A stretch of 64,000 nt of DNA from Pseudooceanicola antarcticus (GTDB lineage Bacteria; Pseudomonadota; Alphaproteobacteria; Rhodobacterales; Rhodobacteraceae): the NCBI RefSeq assembly GCF_900215355.1, contig NZ_OBEA01000001.1, positions 496,001 to 560,000 on the forward strand. Reading direction: 5' to 3'. The notes under the pieces were generated by a model. That model did not search any database and was not told where the DNA came from. It saw only the letters and a list, made by a program, of their open reading frames with translations. The number at the start of each line of letters is the position of its first letter. Within the stretch, counting starts at the first letter, position 1. The position numbers and the translations under genes are program-made. This document shows, in pieces, positions 27,488 to 37,756 of the stretch.

Positions 27488-28193
27488 GGGGCACCTTCTC
27501 GGCCAGCATGTCTTCGGCAAGGGTGATGCTGTCGGGCTGGCCGACATCGCACCAGAGGCCGGGATAGGCGGCAAGGTAGAGCGTGCCGCGGTCGATCATC
27601 CGCCGCCAGGCCTCGGTCAGCGAAAAGGCCGGGGCGTCGATCTCGCCCAGGGTTTCTGGCTTCAGGATCTGCGCGCCTGTGTAGATCGCGCCGGGGCCGG
27701 GCCTGCCGCGGCCCTGCGCGTCAGAGAGGAAATCCCCCTGCCCCGCATGGCCAAGCGCGCGCTCCGGCGGGATGCAGAGCAACAGCGCCTCCATGCGCGC
27801 CGGGTCCCAGTGGCGGGCCAGCAGCGGCAGGGCAGCGGGTCCCTGCCAGACCGCATCCGTGTTCAGGGTGAAGACCGGGCCGGGGCCCAGCAGGGGCAGC
27901 GCGGCGCGCAGGCCGCCTCCGGTGTCCAGCAGCTGCTCTTCGCGGCTGAGGGTGACATCACCGCCCTGCAGATGCGCGGCCAGTTGATCGGCGCGGTAGT
28001 GGGCATTGGCAACGCAGCGCAGCGGCAGCGTGCCGCGCTGGTCCAGCGCATGGTCGATCAGGGCCCGGCCCGCCACCTTGATCAGCGGTTTCGGCCGGCT
28101 GTCGCTGAGCGGGCGCATCCTTGTGCCCAGCCCGGCGGCGAAGAGCATCAGGGCAGAGGGTTGCGCCGGGGCCGTGGCGGCCACAGCGCTCAT
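27480..28193 (-). CDS. Sugar-1-phosphate nucleotidyltransferase (MurU-like)
   Basis: A 237-residue NTP_transferase protein. The nucleotide-binding signature LFAAGLGTRMRPLSDSRPKP is at residues 17-36, followed by LLDTGGGLRAALPLLGPGPVFTLNTDAVW near residue 87, with the metal aspartate. The closest characterised relatives are MurU enzymes, which make UDP-MurNAc from MurNAc-1-phosphate in peptidoglycan recycling. MurU normally works with the kinase AmgK, often encoded between tsaE and murU; here the ATG overlaps the tsaE stop codon and no kinase gene is present. Substrate is therefore less certain. Confidence 0.85.
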   Translation of the reverse strand: MSAVAATAPAQPSALMLFAAGLGTRMRPLSDSRPKPLIKVAGRALIDHALDQRGTLPLRCVANAHYRADQLAAHLQGGDVTLSREEQLLDTGGGLRAALPLLGPGPVFTLNTDAVWQGPAALPLLARHWDPARMEALLLCIPPERALGHAGQGDFLSDAQGRGRPGPGAIYTGAQILKPETLGEIDAPAFSLTEAWRRMIDRGTLYLAAYPGLWCDVGQPDSITLAEDMLAEKVPHD

Positions 28194-28663
28194 GCCAGCA
28201 CCCCGGACAGCCTTTCGCCCCAGGCCCCCGAGCCGCTGATCCGCAGCAGGCGGGTATCGCCCGCACCCTCGGGCGTCAGCTCGAGCGAGAGCGCGCCGGG
28301 CGGGGTCAGATCGGCCAGCCGGTCGGGCCACTCGACAAGGCAGATGGCCTCCGAGAAGGCCTCTTCCAGCCCCAGTTCGACCACCTCCAGCGGGTCCGAC
28401 AGTCGGTAGAGATCCGCATGCCAGAGCGGGCCCGCCGTGGTGTCGTATTCCTGCACCAGCGTGAAGGTCGGAGAGGGCACGTCCTCGGGTTCGGCCAGCA
28501 GGGACTGGATCAGGGCGCGGGCGAAATGGGTCTTGCCGGCGCCGATCCCGCCCGAGAGCAGCAGCACGTCACCGGGGCGCAGCAAGGCGCCGAGGCGCAC
28601 CGCAAGGGCCGAGGTGTGCTCTGCCGAGGCAAGCGTGGTCTCTGTCTGGAAAGGCTGGGTCAT
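28190..28663 (-). CDS. tsaE: tRNA threonylcarbamoyladenosine synthesis ATPase TsaE
   Basis: A 157-residue P-loop ATPase required with TsaB, TsaC and TsaD for t6A37 modification of ANN-decoding tRNAs. The P-loop is SGGIGAGKTHFARAL (about residues 37-51). SPTFTLVQEY and LWHADLYRL follow, the Sw1 and Walker B-like motifs of the family, and ICLVEWPD is conserved. tsaD is in this window at 52.7-53.8 kb. It overlaps the nucleotidyltransferase by 4 bp. Confidence 0.95.
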   Translation of the reverse strand: MTQPFQTETTLASAEHTSALAVRLGALLRPGDVLLLSGGIGAGKTHFARALIQSLLAEPEDVPSPTFTLVQEYDTTAGPLWHADLYRLSDPLEVVELGLEEAFSEAICLVEWPDRLADLTPPGALSLELTPEGAGDTRLLRISGSGAWGERLSGVLA

Positions 28664-28736
28664 GGCAGGACATTACCGTCCCATGGCCCGCCCGCAAGGG
28701 TGATCTGGCCAGAGCGCGCGCCGCTCCGCCGGCGTC

Positions 28737-30353
28737 TCAGCCAGAGCTGGCGATGCGATGTCTCGGCAGCCTTGGCCGGGTCTCGAGGGGGATCGGCAGG
28801 GAGGCGCGCTGGCCGCCGAAGGTGACCATCCGCGCGCCGCCGATCAGGGGCAGCACGCTGCAGGTGACCTCGCCCATGCGGTGCAGTTGCAGCACGTGGC
28901 GCGTGGCCTCGCGGCCCGGACGGGTCGAGACCAGCTGCGCCAGCACCTCGTCCAGCCCGAGCGGCGAAAGCGCCTGGCGGGTCCAGCTTTCATGGGCCTC
29001 GCGCGCGGTCAGCTCTTGCAGGTCGGCGGCTTCCTGGTCGGGGATATCGGCGTGGAAGAGCTCCCGGTAGGTCTGGTTGCAATGGCTCATCACCCCGTCC
29101 CTGTCGAAGATCGCGATGGCATCGGTGAAGGCATCCAGCACCGACTGGCTGAGTGAAAGCTGCTGGCGGAAGCGCCGGGTCATGGCGATATGGTCGGTGA
29201 TATCCTCGAAGAGGAAGGCCACGGCGCCATTGGGATGGGGCCGTCCCGTGACCCGGTAGGTGGCCCCGCTGGCAAGGCTCCATGTCTCCTGGTAGCGGCC
29301 ATCGGCGGCGGCGCTGACCAGGGCGTTCAACTGTTCGCGCCAGGAGGTATAGTCCTTGGGCTCTGGCATGATCTGGCGGTCGCGCAGGTGGTCGAAGAAA
29401 TGCGACAGCGCGGGCCGCGAGGCCAGGAACTCCGGGCTGAGCTGGGTCAGGTCCAGCAGCGCCGGGTTGAAGAGGATCAGCTGCCGGTCGCGGTCGAAGA
29501 TCGCCAGCCCGGTGGACAGCTGGGCGAAGGTCTTGGTCAGGGTCTGCACGAAGTTGCGCTGGGCCAGCTCTGCCTTGACCAGGTCCGAGACATCCAGCGC
29601 CGCGCAATCCCAGGCACCCCCGGCCCGCCGCGCCGAGACATCGACCCAGGTTTCCGCCTGCCGGTCCATGGCCGGCAGCAGGGCGCGATAGGTGAAGCCG
29701 GGCCGCCCCTCGGATTGGTCATCGCTGCGCAGTAGCGGCGCCACGGCCTCGTCCGAGGCGGCGAAACGGTCGCCGATACTGCGGAAGGCCGCGTTGCCCG
29801 AGGTCACCACCCCGCCGTTGCCCATGGTCCAGACCGGGATCGGCAGATGCTCCAGCCGGTCTTCCAGGACGCCCTGGGCCTGGCGTGCATGCAGCGCGGC
29901 GTAGCGGTCTGTCAGCCCGGCGGGGCGGGTTTCGGTCAGGGTGACCGTCAGCTGGTCGCGGCGGCGGCGCAGATGCAGCAGCGCGGGGTCGGTCGTCGAG
30001 GCCGCGGCCAGGCGCATGGGCGGTCCCGAGATCTGTGTCACCGCCGGTGGCACCCCCTGGAACCGGGTCGAGAGCACCTCGCGGAAGCACTGCCAGTCGC
30101 TGGCCTCTCCCTGTTGCCGCAGCAGGTCGCGCCAGCCCTCGGGCGCCTCGACAAGCTCTTCGCCGACAAAGACAAAGCGGGCCTCCAGGGCCGATCGTCC
30201 GCGCCGCGTCCGGGGCCGCACCAGCCGCTCCGGCAGGCGGGGCACCAGCAGGAGGAGCAGGCAGGTGCCGGTCAGCGCGATGCTGAGCAGCAGCGCCAGG
30301 GACAACTCGTAAATCGTTAACTCTTTCAAGGGGATGGCGTTAATCAGCGTCAC
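28737..30353 (-). CDS. Membrane-anchored PAS-domain protein without kinase domain
   Basis: A 538-residue protein with one N-terminal membrane helix (about residues 17-38: LSLALLLSIALTGTCLLLLLV) followed by an arginine-rich cytoplasmic linker. At least two or three PAS domains follow: around LPIPVWTMGNGGVVTSGNAAF (170-190), FAQLSTGLAIFDRDRQLILFN (280-300) and VLDAFTDAIAIFDRDGVMSHCN (410-430). No DHp helix, H-box or ATP-binding motif follows, and the protein ends after a strand-rich tail. It may sense a signal and pass it to another protein by contact. Start GTG with AAGGAG 7 nt upstream. It lies between regB and tsaE on the same strand. Function unknown. Confidence 0.8.
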   Translation of the reverse strand: MTLINAIPLKELTIYELSLALLLSIALTGTCLLLLLVPRLPERLVRPRTRRGRSALEARFVFVGEELVEAPEGWRDLLRQQGEASDWQCFREVLSTRFQGVPPAVTQISGPPMRLAAASTTDPALLHLRRRRDQLTVTLTETRPAGLTDRYAALHARQAQGVLEDRLEHLPIPVWTMGNGGVVTSGNAAFRSIGDRFAASDEAVAPLLRSDDQSEGRPGFTYRALLPAMDRQAETWVDVSARRAGGAWDCAALDVSDLVKAELAQRNFVQTLTKTFAQLSTGLAIFDRDRQLILFNPALLDLTQLSPEFLASRPALSHFFDHLRDRQIMPEPKDYTSWREQLNALVSAAADGRYQETWSLASGATYRVTGRPHPNGAVAFLFEDITDHIAMTRRFRQQLSLSQSVLDAFTDAIAIFDRDGVMSHCNQTYRELFHADIPDQEAADLQELTAREAHESWTRQALSPLGLDEVLAQLVSTRPGREATRHVLQLHRMGEVTCSVLPLIGGARMVTFGGQRASLPIPLETRPRLPRHRIASSG

Positions 30354-30464
30354 GACACTACTCCTTCCGGCACGGCGGAAGGATGGTGAACCATGGGTAA
30401 ATAAACCTTTAAGTCGTGGGCATGCGGACAGGTTTTTTCCGCCGCCCCGATGCCGGCCTCGGGA

Positions 30465-31889
30465 TCAGGTGAAGGGCAGGTTCTGACCGGGCTGCAGCGC
30501 GTTGCGGCCCTGGCGCGCGTCGATGGTGCTGCGCGGCCATGTGACCTCGACGATGGCGCCGGTGACACCGGGATGACCGGACCAGCCCTCGGCACCCTCG
30601 ATGTCGTTACCATTGGCGAAGATCAGCTCGGCCCCGCTGCGCTCCAGCAGGGTCTTGGCGATGAAGAGCCCCAGGCCCATGCCCTCGTAGCCCGGCCGCT
30701 CGCTGCCTTCCGAGAAGGACCAGCGGCGGTGCATGAAGGGGTCACCGATGCGGCCCAGGTCGGCGGGGCTGAAGCCACGGCCGTCGTCCATGATGCGGAT
30801 CGAGATCCTCTCGTCGTCCCATCGGCTTTCCACGCGGACCTCGCTCTTGGCGAAATCGACGGCGTTCTGCACCAGGTTGCGCAGCCCGTGGATCAGCTCG
30901 GGCCGGCGCAGGATCGAGGGCGGGGCCGAGCTGCCGTCGCCATGCTGGAAATGCAGCGCCACGCCGCGCTGGCCATGGGGTTCGGCGGCCTCTTCCAGCA
31001 CCGCCGACAGCGGTGCCTGGTGCAGGTGCAGGTCGTCCTTCCCGGCCCGCCCCATCGAGCGCAGGATATCGCGGCAGCGGTCGGCCTGGTCACGGATCAG
31101 CCGGGCGTCCTCGACCAGGTCGGGGTCGAGCTCGGGGTGATCGCCCAGGTCCTCGATCAGCTCTGACGAGGTGAGCTTGATGGTGGCCAGGGGCGTGCCC
31201 AGCTCATGGGCGGCGGCGGCGACCACGCCGCCCAGGTCCGACAGCCGCTGTTCCCGTGCCAGCGCCATTTGCGTGGCCTGCAGCGCATCGGACATCGAAT
31301 GCATCTCGTTGACGATCCAGCGCGAGTAGATGCCCAGGAAGAGCACCGCGATGACGATGGCCAGCCAATTGCCGAAGAGAAAGACCTCTGCCACCTCCAG
31401 CACCTGGCCTTCGGCGGTGCGCAGCGGCAGGTGGAACTCGGCCAGCAGGGTGACCAGCACGATGGCGGTAGAGCCGACGAAAAGCGTGATCCGCGACGAA
31501 AGCGCCAGGGCCGAGACCGTGGCGGGGCCGACGATGAGGATCGAGAAGGGATTGTGCAGCCCGCCCGTCAGATAGAGCAGCGCGCCCAGTTGCAGCAGGT
31601 CGAAGAGCACCATGGCGAGGTTCTCGACCTCGTTCAGGCGCTTGCTTTCGGGGAAGATGAAGCTGGCGATCAGATTGGCGATCACCGAGAGGCCGACCAC
31701 GAAGAGGCAGGGGGCGTATTCCAGTTGCAGCCCGTAGACCTGCGCCGCCACGATCAGCGCCGAAAGCTGGCCGGTGATGGCGAACCAGCGCAGCAGGATC
31801 AGCGTGCGCAGCCGGATCCAGTTGCCACGGTACTGGCCCTGGTTGACCGGAAAGTCGGTCTCGGGAACGGCTTTGTCCTGTTGCACCAT
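30465..31889 (-). CDS. regB: Redox sensor histidine kinase RegB/PrrB/ActS
   Basis: A 474-residue membrane kinase that controls photosynthesis, CO2 and N2 fixation, respiration and hydrogen genes in response to redox. Six membrane helices span about residues 28-190. The ubiquinone-binding heptad GGLHNPF is at residues 109-115. The phosphorylated H228 sits in AAAHELGTPLATIKL. The redox-active cysteine of RegB is conserved as C272 in ADRCRDILRSMGRAGKDDL. N and G boxes (NLVQNAVDFA, DDGRGFSP, GMGLGLFIAKTLLERSG) complete the catalytic domain. Start at 31889 with GAGG upstream. Divergent from regA. Confidence 0.96.
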   Translation of the reverse strand: MVQQDKAVPETDFPVNQGQYRGNWIRLRTLILLRWFAITGQLSALIVAAQVYGLQLEYAPCLFVVGLSVIANLIASFIFPESKRLNEVENLAMVLFDLLQLGALLYLTGGLHNPFSILIVGPATVSALALSSRITLFVGSTAIVLVTLLAEFHLPLRTAEGQVLEVAEVFLFGNWLAIVIAVLFLGIYSRWIVNEMHSMSDALQATQMALAREQRLSDLGGVVAAAAHELGTPLATIKLTSSELIEDLGDHPELDPDLVEDARLIRDQADRCRDILRSMGRAGKDDLHLHQAPLSAVLEEAAEPHGQRGVALHFQHGDGSSAPPSILRRPELIHGLRNLVQNAVDFAKSEVRVESRWDDERISIRIMDDGRGFSPADLGRIGDPFMHRRWSFSEGSERPGYEGMGLGLFIAKTLLERSGAELIFANGNDIEGAEGWSGHPGVTGAIVEVTWPRSTIDARQGRNALQPGQNLPFT

Positions 31890-32006
31890 GAGGCCTCGCG
31901 CGGTGGTCTTTCCGATTGATAGGTCCCTGCCCGCGGCAAGGCAATCGTGCCGGCCATGGCGCCCCGCGGGGCCTGTGGTCGCATGCGGCATAGTGTTCCG
32001 CCCGGT

Positions 32007-32035
32007 TTGACGACCTACATGGTCCACACTAATAC
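32007..32035 (+). promoter_or_regulatory. Sigma-70-type promoter of regA
   Basis: TTGACG (32007-32012) and TAATAC (32030-32035) are separated by 17 bp, a near-consensus housekeeping promoter. Transcription would start near 32042, leaving a leader of about 60 nt before the regA ATG. Confidence 0.6.
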
Positions 32036-32101
32036 TTACCGAGGCCCGCAAATGGTGCCCCCGAGACATAGCATTTGGGTTACAGGATTGGAGAAGCAGG
32101 C

Positions 32102-32650
32102 ATGACGGAACTCCGCGAGATCGGCCCGGACCGGACGCTGCTTCTGCTCGACGATGACGAGCCCTTCCTGAAGCGGCTTGCCAAGGCGATGGAGAAACGC
32201 GGCTTCGAGGTGGAAACCGCCGAGAGCGTCGCCGCCGGCACCGCCATCGCCACCGCCCGCCCGCCGGCCTACGCGGTCTGCGACCTGCGGCTCGAGGACG
32301 GCAACGGGCTGGACGTGGTCGAGGTGCTGCGCGAGAAGCGCCCGGATTGCCGCATCGTCGTGCTGACCGGCTATGGGGCCATCGCCACCGCCGTGGCCGC
32401 GGTGAAGGTGGGCGCCACCGACTACCTGGCCAAGCCCGCCGATGCGACGGATATCGTCAACGCCCTGCTGGCCCATGACGACACCCTGCCCCCGCCGCCC
32501 GAGAACCCGATGAGCGCCGACCGCGTCCGCTGGGAACATATCCAGCGCGTCTACGAGCTGTGCGACCGCAATGTCAGCGAGACCGCGCGGCGTCTGAACA
32601 TGCACCGGCGCACCCTGCAGCGCATTCTGGCCAAACGCTCTCCGCGCTGA
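32102..32650 (+). CDS. regA: Global redox response regulator RegA/PrrA/ActR
   Basis: A 182-residue response regulator paired with RegB. The acidic pocket is DDDEPF (17-22) and the phosphoacceptor is D61 in AVCDLRLEDGNGL. A proline stretch (DTLPPPPENP) links the receiver to a Fis-type helix-turn-helix, NVSETARRLNMHRRTLQRIL, in the last 26 residues; this C-terminus is nearly invariant in RegA. GGAG lies 8 nt before the chosen ATG. In Rhodobacter senC/prrC lies between regB and regA; here only 212 bp separate them. Confidence 0.97.
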   Translation: MTELREIGPDRTLLLLDDDEPFLKRLAKAMEKRGFEVETAESVAAGTAIATARPPAYAVCDLRLEDGNGLDVVEVLREKRPDCRIVVLTGYGAIATAVAAVKVGATDYLAKPADATDIVNALLAHDDTLPPPPENPMSADRVRWEHIQRVYELCDRNVSETARRLNMHRRTLQRILAKRSPR

Positions 32651-32728
32651 TCGGGGTCTATACGGCTTTCGTCGCAGTCTGGGTAAACAGGCGTGACAAA
32701 TAGGGGGGCGCGCCGCAGTATCCAGTGC

Positions 32729-33391
32729 ATGGCAGCGTTAGAGAGCATCAGGAAAGCCCGCCGCGCCGATGGCAAGGTGACCCAGGCACGAATTCTGACT
32801 TCGGCCGAGTATGCCTTTTCGACGGCGCCCTATGATGCGATTTCCCTGCGCAAGATCACCAGCGAGGCCGACGTCAACCTGGCGCTGGTGAAGTACTATT
32901 TCAACTCGAAGGAAAACCTCTACACCGCCGTGGTGACGCGCCGCGCGACCGAGCTGCGTGTCCGCCGGCTGGAGATGCTGGAGGCGCTGCCGGGGGACCG
33001 GCCGCCGAAGGTGGAAGAGGTGCTGAACGCCTTCATGCGCCCGCTGCTGGACAAGGTGCTGTCCGGCGATCCGGCCTGGTATTGCTACCTGCGAATCCTG
33101 GGCTTCATGGGCACGGACGAGCGGTTCGACGGTCTCATGGCCGAGCTCTTCGATCCGACCGCCAAGGTCTTCTTCGCCGCGCTCAGGGATGCGCTGCCCG
33201 AGGCCGATCCGGCGGACCTGGCCCATGGCATGAGTTTCGTCATCCTGCTGATGCTGCGCGCCCTGGTGAAGGAGGGCCGGACTCCGATCCTGCTGGGTGA
33301 GCCCGGCGCCAATGATGATCTGGAAGCGGTCTATGCGCGCCTCCTGCCGTTCTGCGCGGCCGGGGTCAGGGAAGCCGCCCGCCCGCGCTGA
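32729..33391 (+). CDS. TetR/AcrR family transcriptional regulator
   Basis: A 220-residue TetR-type repressor. The N-terminal helix-turn-helix comprises ILTSAEYAFSTAPYDAISLRKITSEADVN and ALVKYYFNSKENLY (about residues 22-65). The rest is all-helical with a C-terminal regulator domain similar to the group with PF17939-like tails. It lies convergent to fghA and 78 bp after regA, with no obvious divergent target, so its regulon is not apparent. A GTG 12 codons upstream (32693) is an alternative start; neither has a strong ribosome site. Confidence 0.85.
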   Translation: MAALESIRKARRADGKVTQARILTSAEYAFSTAPYDAISLRKITSEADVNLALVKYYFNSKENLYTAVVTRRATELRVRRLEMLEALPGDRPPKVEEVLNAFMRPLLDKVLSGDPAWYCYLRILGFMGTDERFDGLMAELFDPTAKVFFAALRDALPEADPADLAHGMSFVILLMLRALVKEGRTPILLGEPGANDDLEAVYARLLPFCAAGVREAARPR

Positions 33392-33395
33392 GGTC

Positions 33396-34235
33396 TCAGC
33401 CCTTCAGACGGGCCGCGTGCCAGTCCAGGTGGTCACCCATGAAGGTCGAGATGAAGTAATAGGAGTGGTCATAGCCCTCCTGCATGCGCAGGGTCAGGGG
33501 CTGGCCCGCCGCCTCGCAGGTCTTCACCAGCAGTTCCGGCTTCAGCTGACCTTCCAGGAAGCCATCCGCATCGCCCTGGTCGACCAGCAGGTCGGCGACG
33601 CGGGCACCATCCTCGATCAGCGCACAGGCATCGTACTCGCGCCAGCTCGCGCGGTCCGAGCCGATGTAGCCGCTCAGCGCCTTCTCGCCCCAGGGGCAGT
33701 TCAGCGGGCTGACGATCGGGGCGAAGGCCGACACCGCCTTGAAGCGATCGGCATTGCGCAGCCCGATGGTCAGGGCGCCATGGCCGCCCATGGAGTGGCC
33801 CATGATGCCCTGGCGCGACATGTCGGCGGGGAACTCGGCGCCGATCAGCGCCGGCAGCTCCTCTTCGATATAGGCGCGCATGCGGTAATGGGCGGCGAAG
33901 GGCTCTTGGGTGGCATTGACGTAGAAGCCGGCGCCGAGGCCGAAGTCATAGGCTCCTTCCGCGTCATCCGCGACACCCTCGCCACGGGGGCTGGTATCGG
34001 GGGCGACGAAGATCAGGCCATGCCGGGCGCAATGGGCGCGGAACTCGCCCTTGTCGGTGACATTGGCATGGGTGCAGGTCAGGCCCGAAAGATACCAGAC
34101 CACCGGCAGGGTTTCCCCCTCCGCGTGTTCGGGCACGAAGACCGAGAATGTCATCTCGGTCCCCGTCTCCGTCGAGACATGCTTGTAGACGCCCTGGGTG
34201 CCCCCGAAGGCCCGGCTGGTGCTGACGGTCTCCAT
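33396..34235 (-). CDS. fghA: S-formylglutathione hydrolase
   Basis: A 279-residue alpha/beta-hydrolase of the esterase D family that splits S-formylglutathione to formate and glutathione, the step after FrmA in formaldehyde detoxification. The nucleophile S148 is in GIMGHSMGGHGAL. The acid lies in LVDQGDADGF and the histidine in EGYDHSYYFI near the C-terminus. YLSGLTCTHANVTDKGEFRAH is a family signature. The ATG overlaps the frmA stop codon by one base, so the pair is coupled. Confidence 0.95.
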   Translation of the reverse strand: METVSTSRAFGGTQGVYKHVSTETGTEMTFSVFVPEHAEGETLPVVWYLSGLTCTHANVTDKGEFRAHCARHGLIFVAPDTSPRGEGVADDAEGAYDFGLGAGFYVNATQEPFAAHYRMRAYIEEELPALIGAEFPADMSRQGIMGHSMGGHGALTIGLRNADRFKAVSAFAPIVSPLNCPWGEKALSGYIGSDRASWREYDACALIEDGARVADLLVDQGDADGFLEGQLKPELLVKTCEAAGQPLTLRMQEGYDHSYYFISTFMGDHLDWHAARLKG

Positions 34236-35344
34236 CAGAAGACCACCACGCTCCGGATGGATTCGCCGGCGTGCATCAGGTCGAAGCCCTTGTTGATCTC
34301 TTCCAGCTTCAGCACGTGGGTGATCATCGGGTCGATCTCGATCTTGCCGTTCATGTACCAGTCGACGATCTTCGGCACCTCGGTGCGGCCCTTCATGCCG
34401 CCGAAGGCAGACCCCTGCCAGACACGGCCGGTGACCAGCTGGAACGGACGGGTCGAGATTTCCTTGCCGGCCTCGGCGACGCCGATCACGGTCGAGACAC
34501 CCCAGCCGCGGTGGCAGGCTTCCAGCGCCTGGCGCATCACCAGGGTGTTGCCGGTGCAGTCGAAGGTGTAGTCGCCGCCGCCGTCGGTCAGCTCGATCAG
34601 GTGCTGCACGATGTCGCCGTCGATCTTGCTGGGGTTCACGAAGTCGGTCATGCCGAACTTGCGGCCCCACTCGGCCTTGGCGTCATTGAGGTCGACACCG
34701 ATGATCTTGTCCGCACCGACCATGCGGGCGCCCTGGATCACGTTCAGGCCGATGCCGCCCAGGCCGAAGACGATGACGTTGGAACCGGGCGTCACCTTGG
34801 CGGTGTTGGTCACCGCGCCGACGCCGGTGGTCACGCCGCAGCCGCAGTAGCAGGCCTTGTCGAAGGGCGCATCCTCGCGGATCTTCGCCACGGCGATCTC
34901 GGGCACCACGATGAAGTTCGAGAAGGTCGAGCAGCCCATGTAGTGGTAGATCGCCTCGCCCTTGTAGGACATGCGCGTGGTCCCGTCGGGCATGACGCCC
35001 TTGCCCTGCGTGGCGCGGATCGCGGTGCAGAGGTTGGTCTTGCCCGAGAGGCACGACTTACACTGGCGGCATTCCGGCGTGTAGAGCGGGATCACATGGT
35101 CGTCCTGCTTCACGGATTTCACGCCCGGACCCACGGCCCGGATGATGCCGGCGCCCTCGTGGCCCAGCACCGAGGGGAAGATCCCTTCGCTGTCCAGCCC
35201 GTCCAGGGTGTAGGCGTCGGTGTGGCAGATGCCGGTGGCCATGATCTCGACCAGGACCTCGCCCTCCTTCGGGCCTTCCAGGTCAAGCTCGACGATTTCC
35301 AGGGGTTTCTTCGCCTCGAAGGCGACGGCTGCACGGGTTTTCAT
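34235..35344 (-). CDS. frmA: S-(hydroxymethyl)glutathione dehydrogenase / class III alcohol dehydrogenase
   Basis: A 369-residue zinc-dependent dehydrogenase that oxidises the glutathione adduct of formaldehyde to S-formylglutathione. Catalytic zinc ligands include C40 and H62 (GHEGAG). The structural zinc is bound by C92, C95, C98 and C106 in [32 protein letters not shown] is the NAD-binding loop. The MKTRAAVAF start has GAGGA 7 nt upstream. With fghA it forms the glutathione-dependent formaldehyde pathway, which roseobacters use for methanol, methylated amine and DMSP-derived formaldehyde. Confidence 0.96.
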   Translation of the reverse strand: MKTRAAVAFEAKKPLEIVELDLEGPKEGEVLVEIMATGICHTDAYTLDGLDSEGIFPSVLGHEGAGIIRAVGPGVKSVKQDDHVIPLYTPECRQCKSCLSGKTNLCTAIRATQGKGVMPDGTTRMSYKGEAIYHYMGCSTFSNFIVVPEIAVAKIREDAPFDKACYCGCGVTTGVGAVTNTAKVTPGSNVIVFGLGGIGLNVIQGARMVGADKIIGVDLNDAKAEWGRKFGMTDFVNPSKIDGDIVQHLIELTDGGGDYTFDCTGNTLVMRQALEACHRGWGVSTVIGVAEAGKEISTRPFQLVTGRVWQGSAFGGMKGRTEVPKIVDWYMNGKIEIDPMITHVLKLEEINKGFDLMHAGESIRSVVVF

Positions 35345-35448
35345 GGGGAAGTCCTCACTGGTCACTTTGTCCCTGACTAACCATAGCAGAGGCCATGGCG
35401 GAAGACATATTGCGGCGAAAATTGCCCTTGTCGCGACCTCGGGCAGAA

Positions 35449-35676
35449 GGGGGCCTTGCCCCCTCGGCCGCCTGCGGCGCCCTCACCCCCAGAGTATTTT
35501 CAGCCTTGTGATGCGCGCATGGGGTCTGTCCGTTGCTTGACCTACTTCTGCAGCAGGGGCGTGGCACGCTCCTGGCTGGGAAGGAGGCCGCCTCCAAGTC
35601 GCGGTCCCACTGCATCATCACCAGGCTGAAAATACTCCGGGGGAGTCTCCGGTACGGAGACGGGGGCAGCGCCCCC
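35449..35676. repeat. Dispersed inverted-repeat element, copy A
   Basis: A 228-bp element bounded by GGGGGC/GCCCCC hairpins (35449-35463 and 35662-35676). Inside each lie inverted arms: CAGAGTATTTTCAGCCTTGT near 35490 and its complement ending GAAAATACTCCGGGG near 35627-35643. A core shares GCAGGGGCGTGGCACGCTCC and TCCCACTGCATCATCACCAG with copy B. It fills most of the 399-bp gap between frmA and pcaF (35345-35743), in which I see no gene. Confidence 0.8.
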
Positions 35677-35743
35677 GCCCGGCTCGCCCAAAGCGGAAAG
35701 GGCGCCACGAGGGCGCCCGTTCACATTGATGTGAAGCCCTGGC

Positions 35744-36940
<1,197 letters not shown>

Positions 36941-37081
36941 GAGATCCTCCTGTCGGACGATCAAGCGTCCGATTGTGATGTCCCGCCCGGCTGCCCCTGG
37001 GTCAGGGCGCAGCCGGGGCAGATATCGTAGGGTGGATGCCGATCCACCTTCCCCGAGTGCCCGCAGGCCCTCGGGATGGGC

Positions 37082-37756
37082 TCAGAGCTCGGGTACCGAC
37101 AGCTCGCCGACAGAGCCCTCGACATGCAGCGGCGCGCCGGTCAGCGACTGCAGCTCTTCCATCGACATGCCCGCCAGCTTCTCGCGCAGCACGAAGCGGC
37201 CATCCTCGATGTCGACCACCGCCAGCGAGGTATAGACACGGGTCACGCAGCCCACGCCGGTCAGCGGGAAAGAGCATTCCTCGACCAGCTTAGGCGCCCC
37301 GTTCTTGGCCACGTGGTCGGTCAGCACGGCGACGCGCTTGGCGCCATGCACCAGGTCCATGGCACCGCCGACGGCCGGAACACCCTTGTTGCCGACGCGC
37401 CAGTTGGCCAGGTCACCGTTCTGCGCCACCTGCAGCGCGCCCAGGATGGCCACGTCCAGGTGACCACCGCGCACGATGCCGAAGCTGTCGGCCTGGTGGA
37501 AGAACGAGGCACCGGGCTTCAGCGTCACGGCCTTCTTGCCGGCGTTGATCAGGTCCCAGTCCTCGTCGCCGGGCGCGGGCGCCGGGCCGAAGTTCAGGAT
37601 GCCGTTCTCGGTGTGGAAGACCGGCGTGCGTCCCTCGACGGTGTATTGGGCCACCATCTCGGGGAAGCCGATGCCGAGGTTCACATAGGCGCCGTCTTCG
37701 ATGTCCTGCGCCGCGCGCCAGGCGATCTGGGCGTTGGAAAGCTTAAGCTCGCTCAT
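37082..37756 (-). CDS. pcaJ: 3-oxoadipate CoA-transferase subunit B
   Basis: A 224-residue beta subunit of the succinyl-CoA:3-oxoadipate CoA-transferase. The catalytic glutamate is E50 in VFHTENGIL, and GVPAVGGAMDLVHGAKRV is a conserved subunit B motif. CAGGAG precedes the ATG. It overlaps pcaI by 14 bp, giving coupled synthesis of the two subunits. Subunits of acetoacetate CoA-transferase look similar, but the context (pcaF, pcaR) favours 3-oxoadipate. Confidence 0.93.
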   Translation of the reverse strand: MSELKLSNAQIAWRAAQDIEDGAYVNLGIGFPEMVAQYTVEGRTPVFHTENGILNFGPAPAPGDEDWDLINAGKKAVTLKPGASFFHQADSFGIVRGGHLDVAILGALQVAQNGDLANWRVGNKGVPAVGGAMDLVHGAKRVAVLTDHVAKNGAPKLVEECSFPLTGVGCVTRVYTSLAVVDIEDGRFVLREKLAGMSMEELQSLTGAPLHVEGSVGELSVPEL

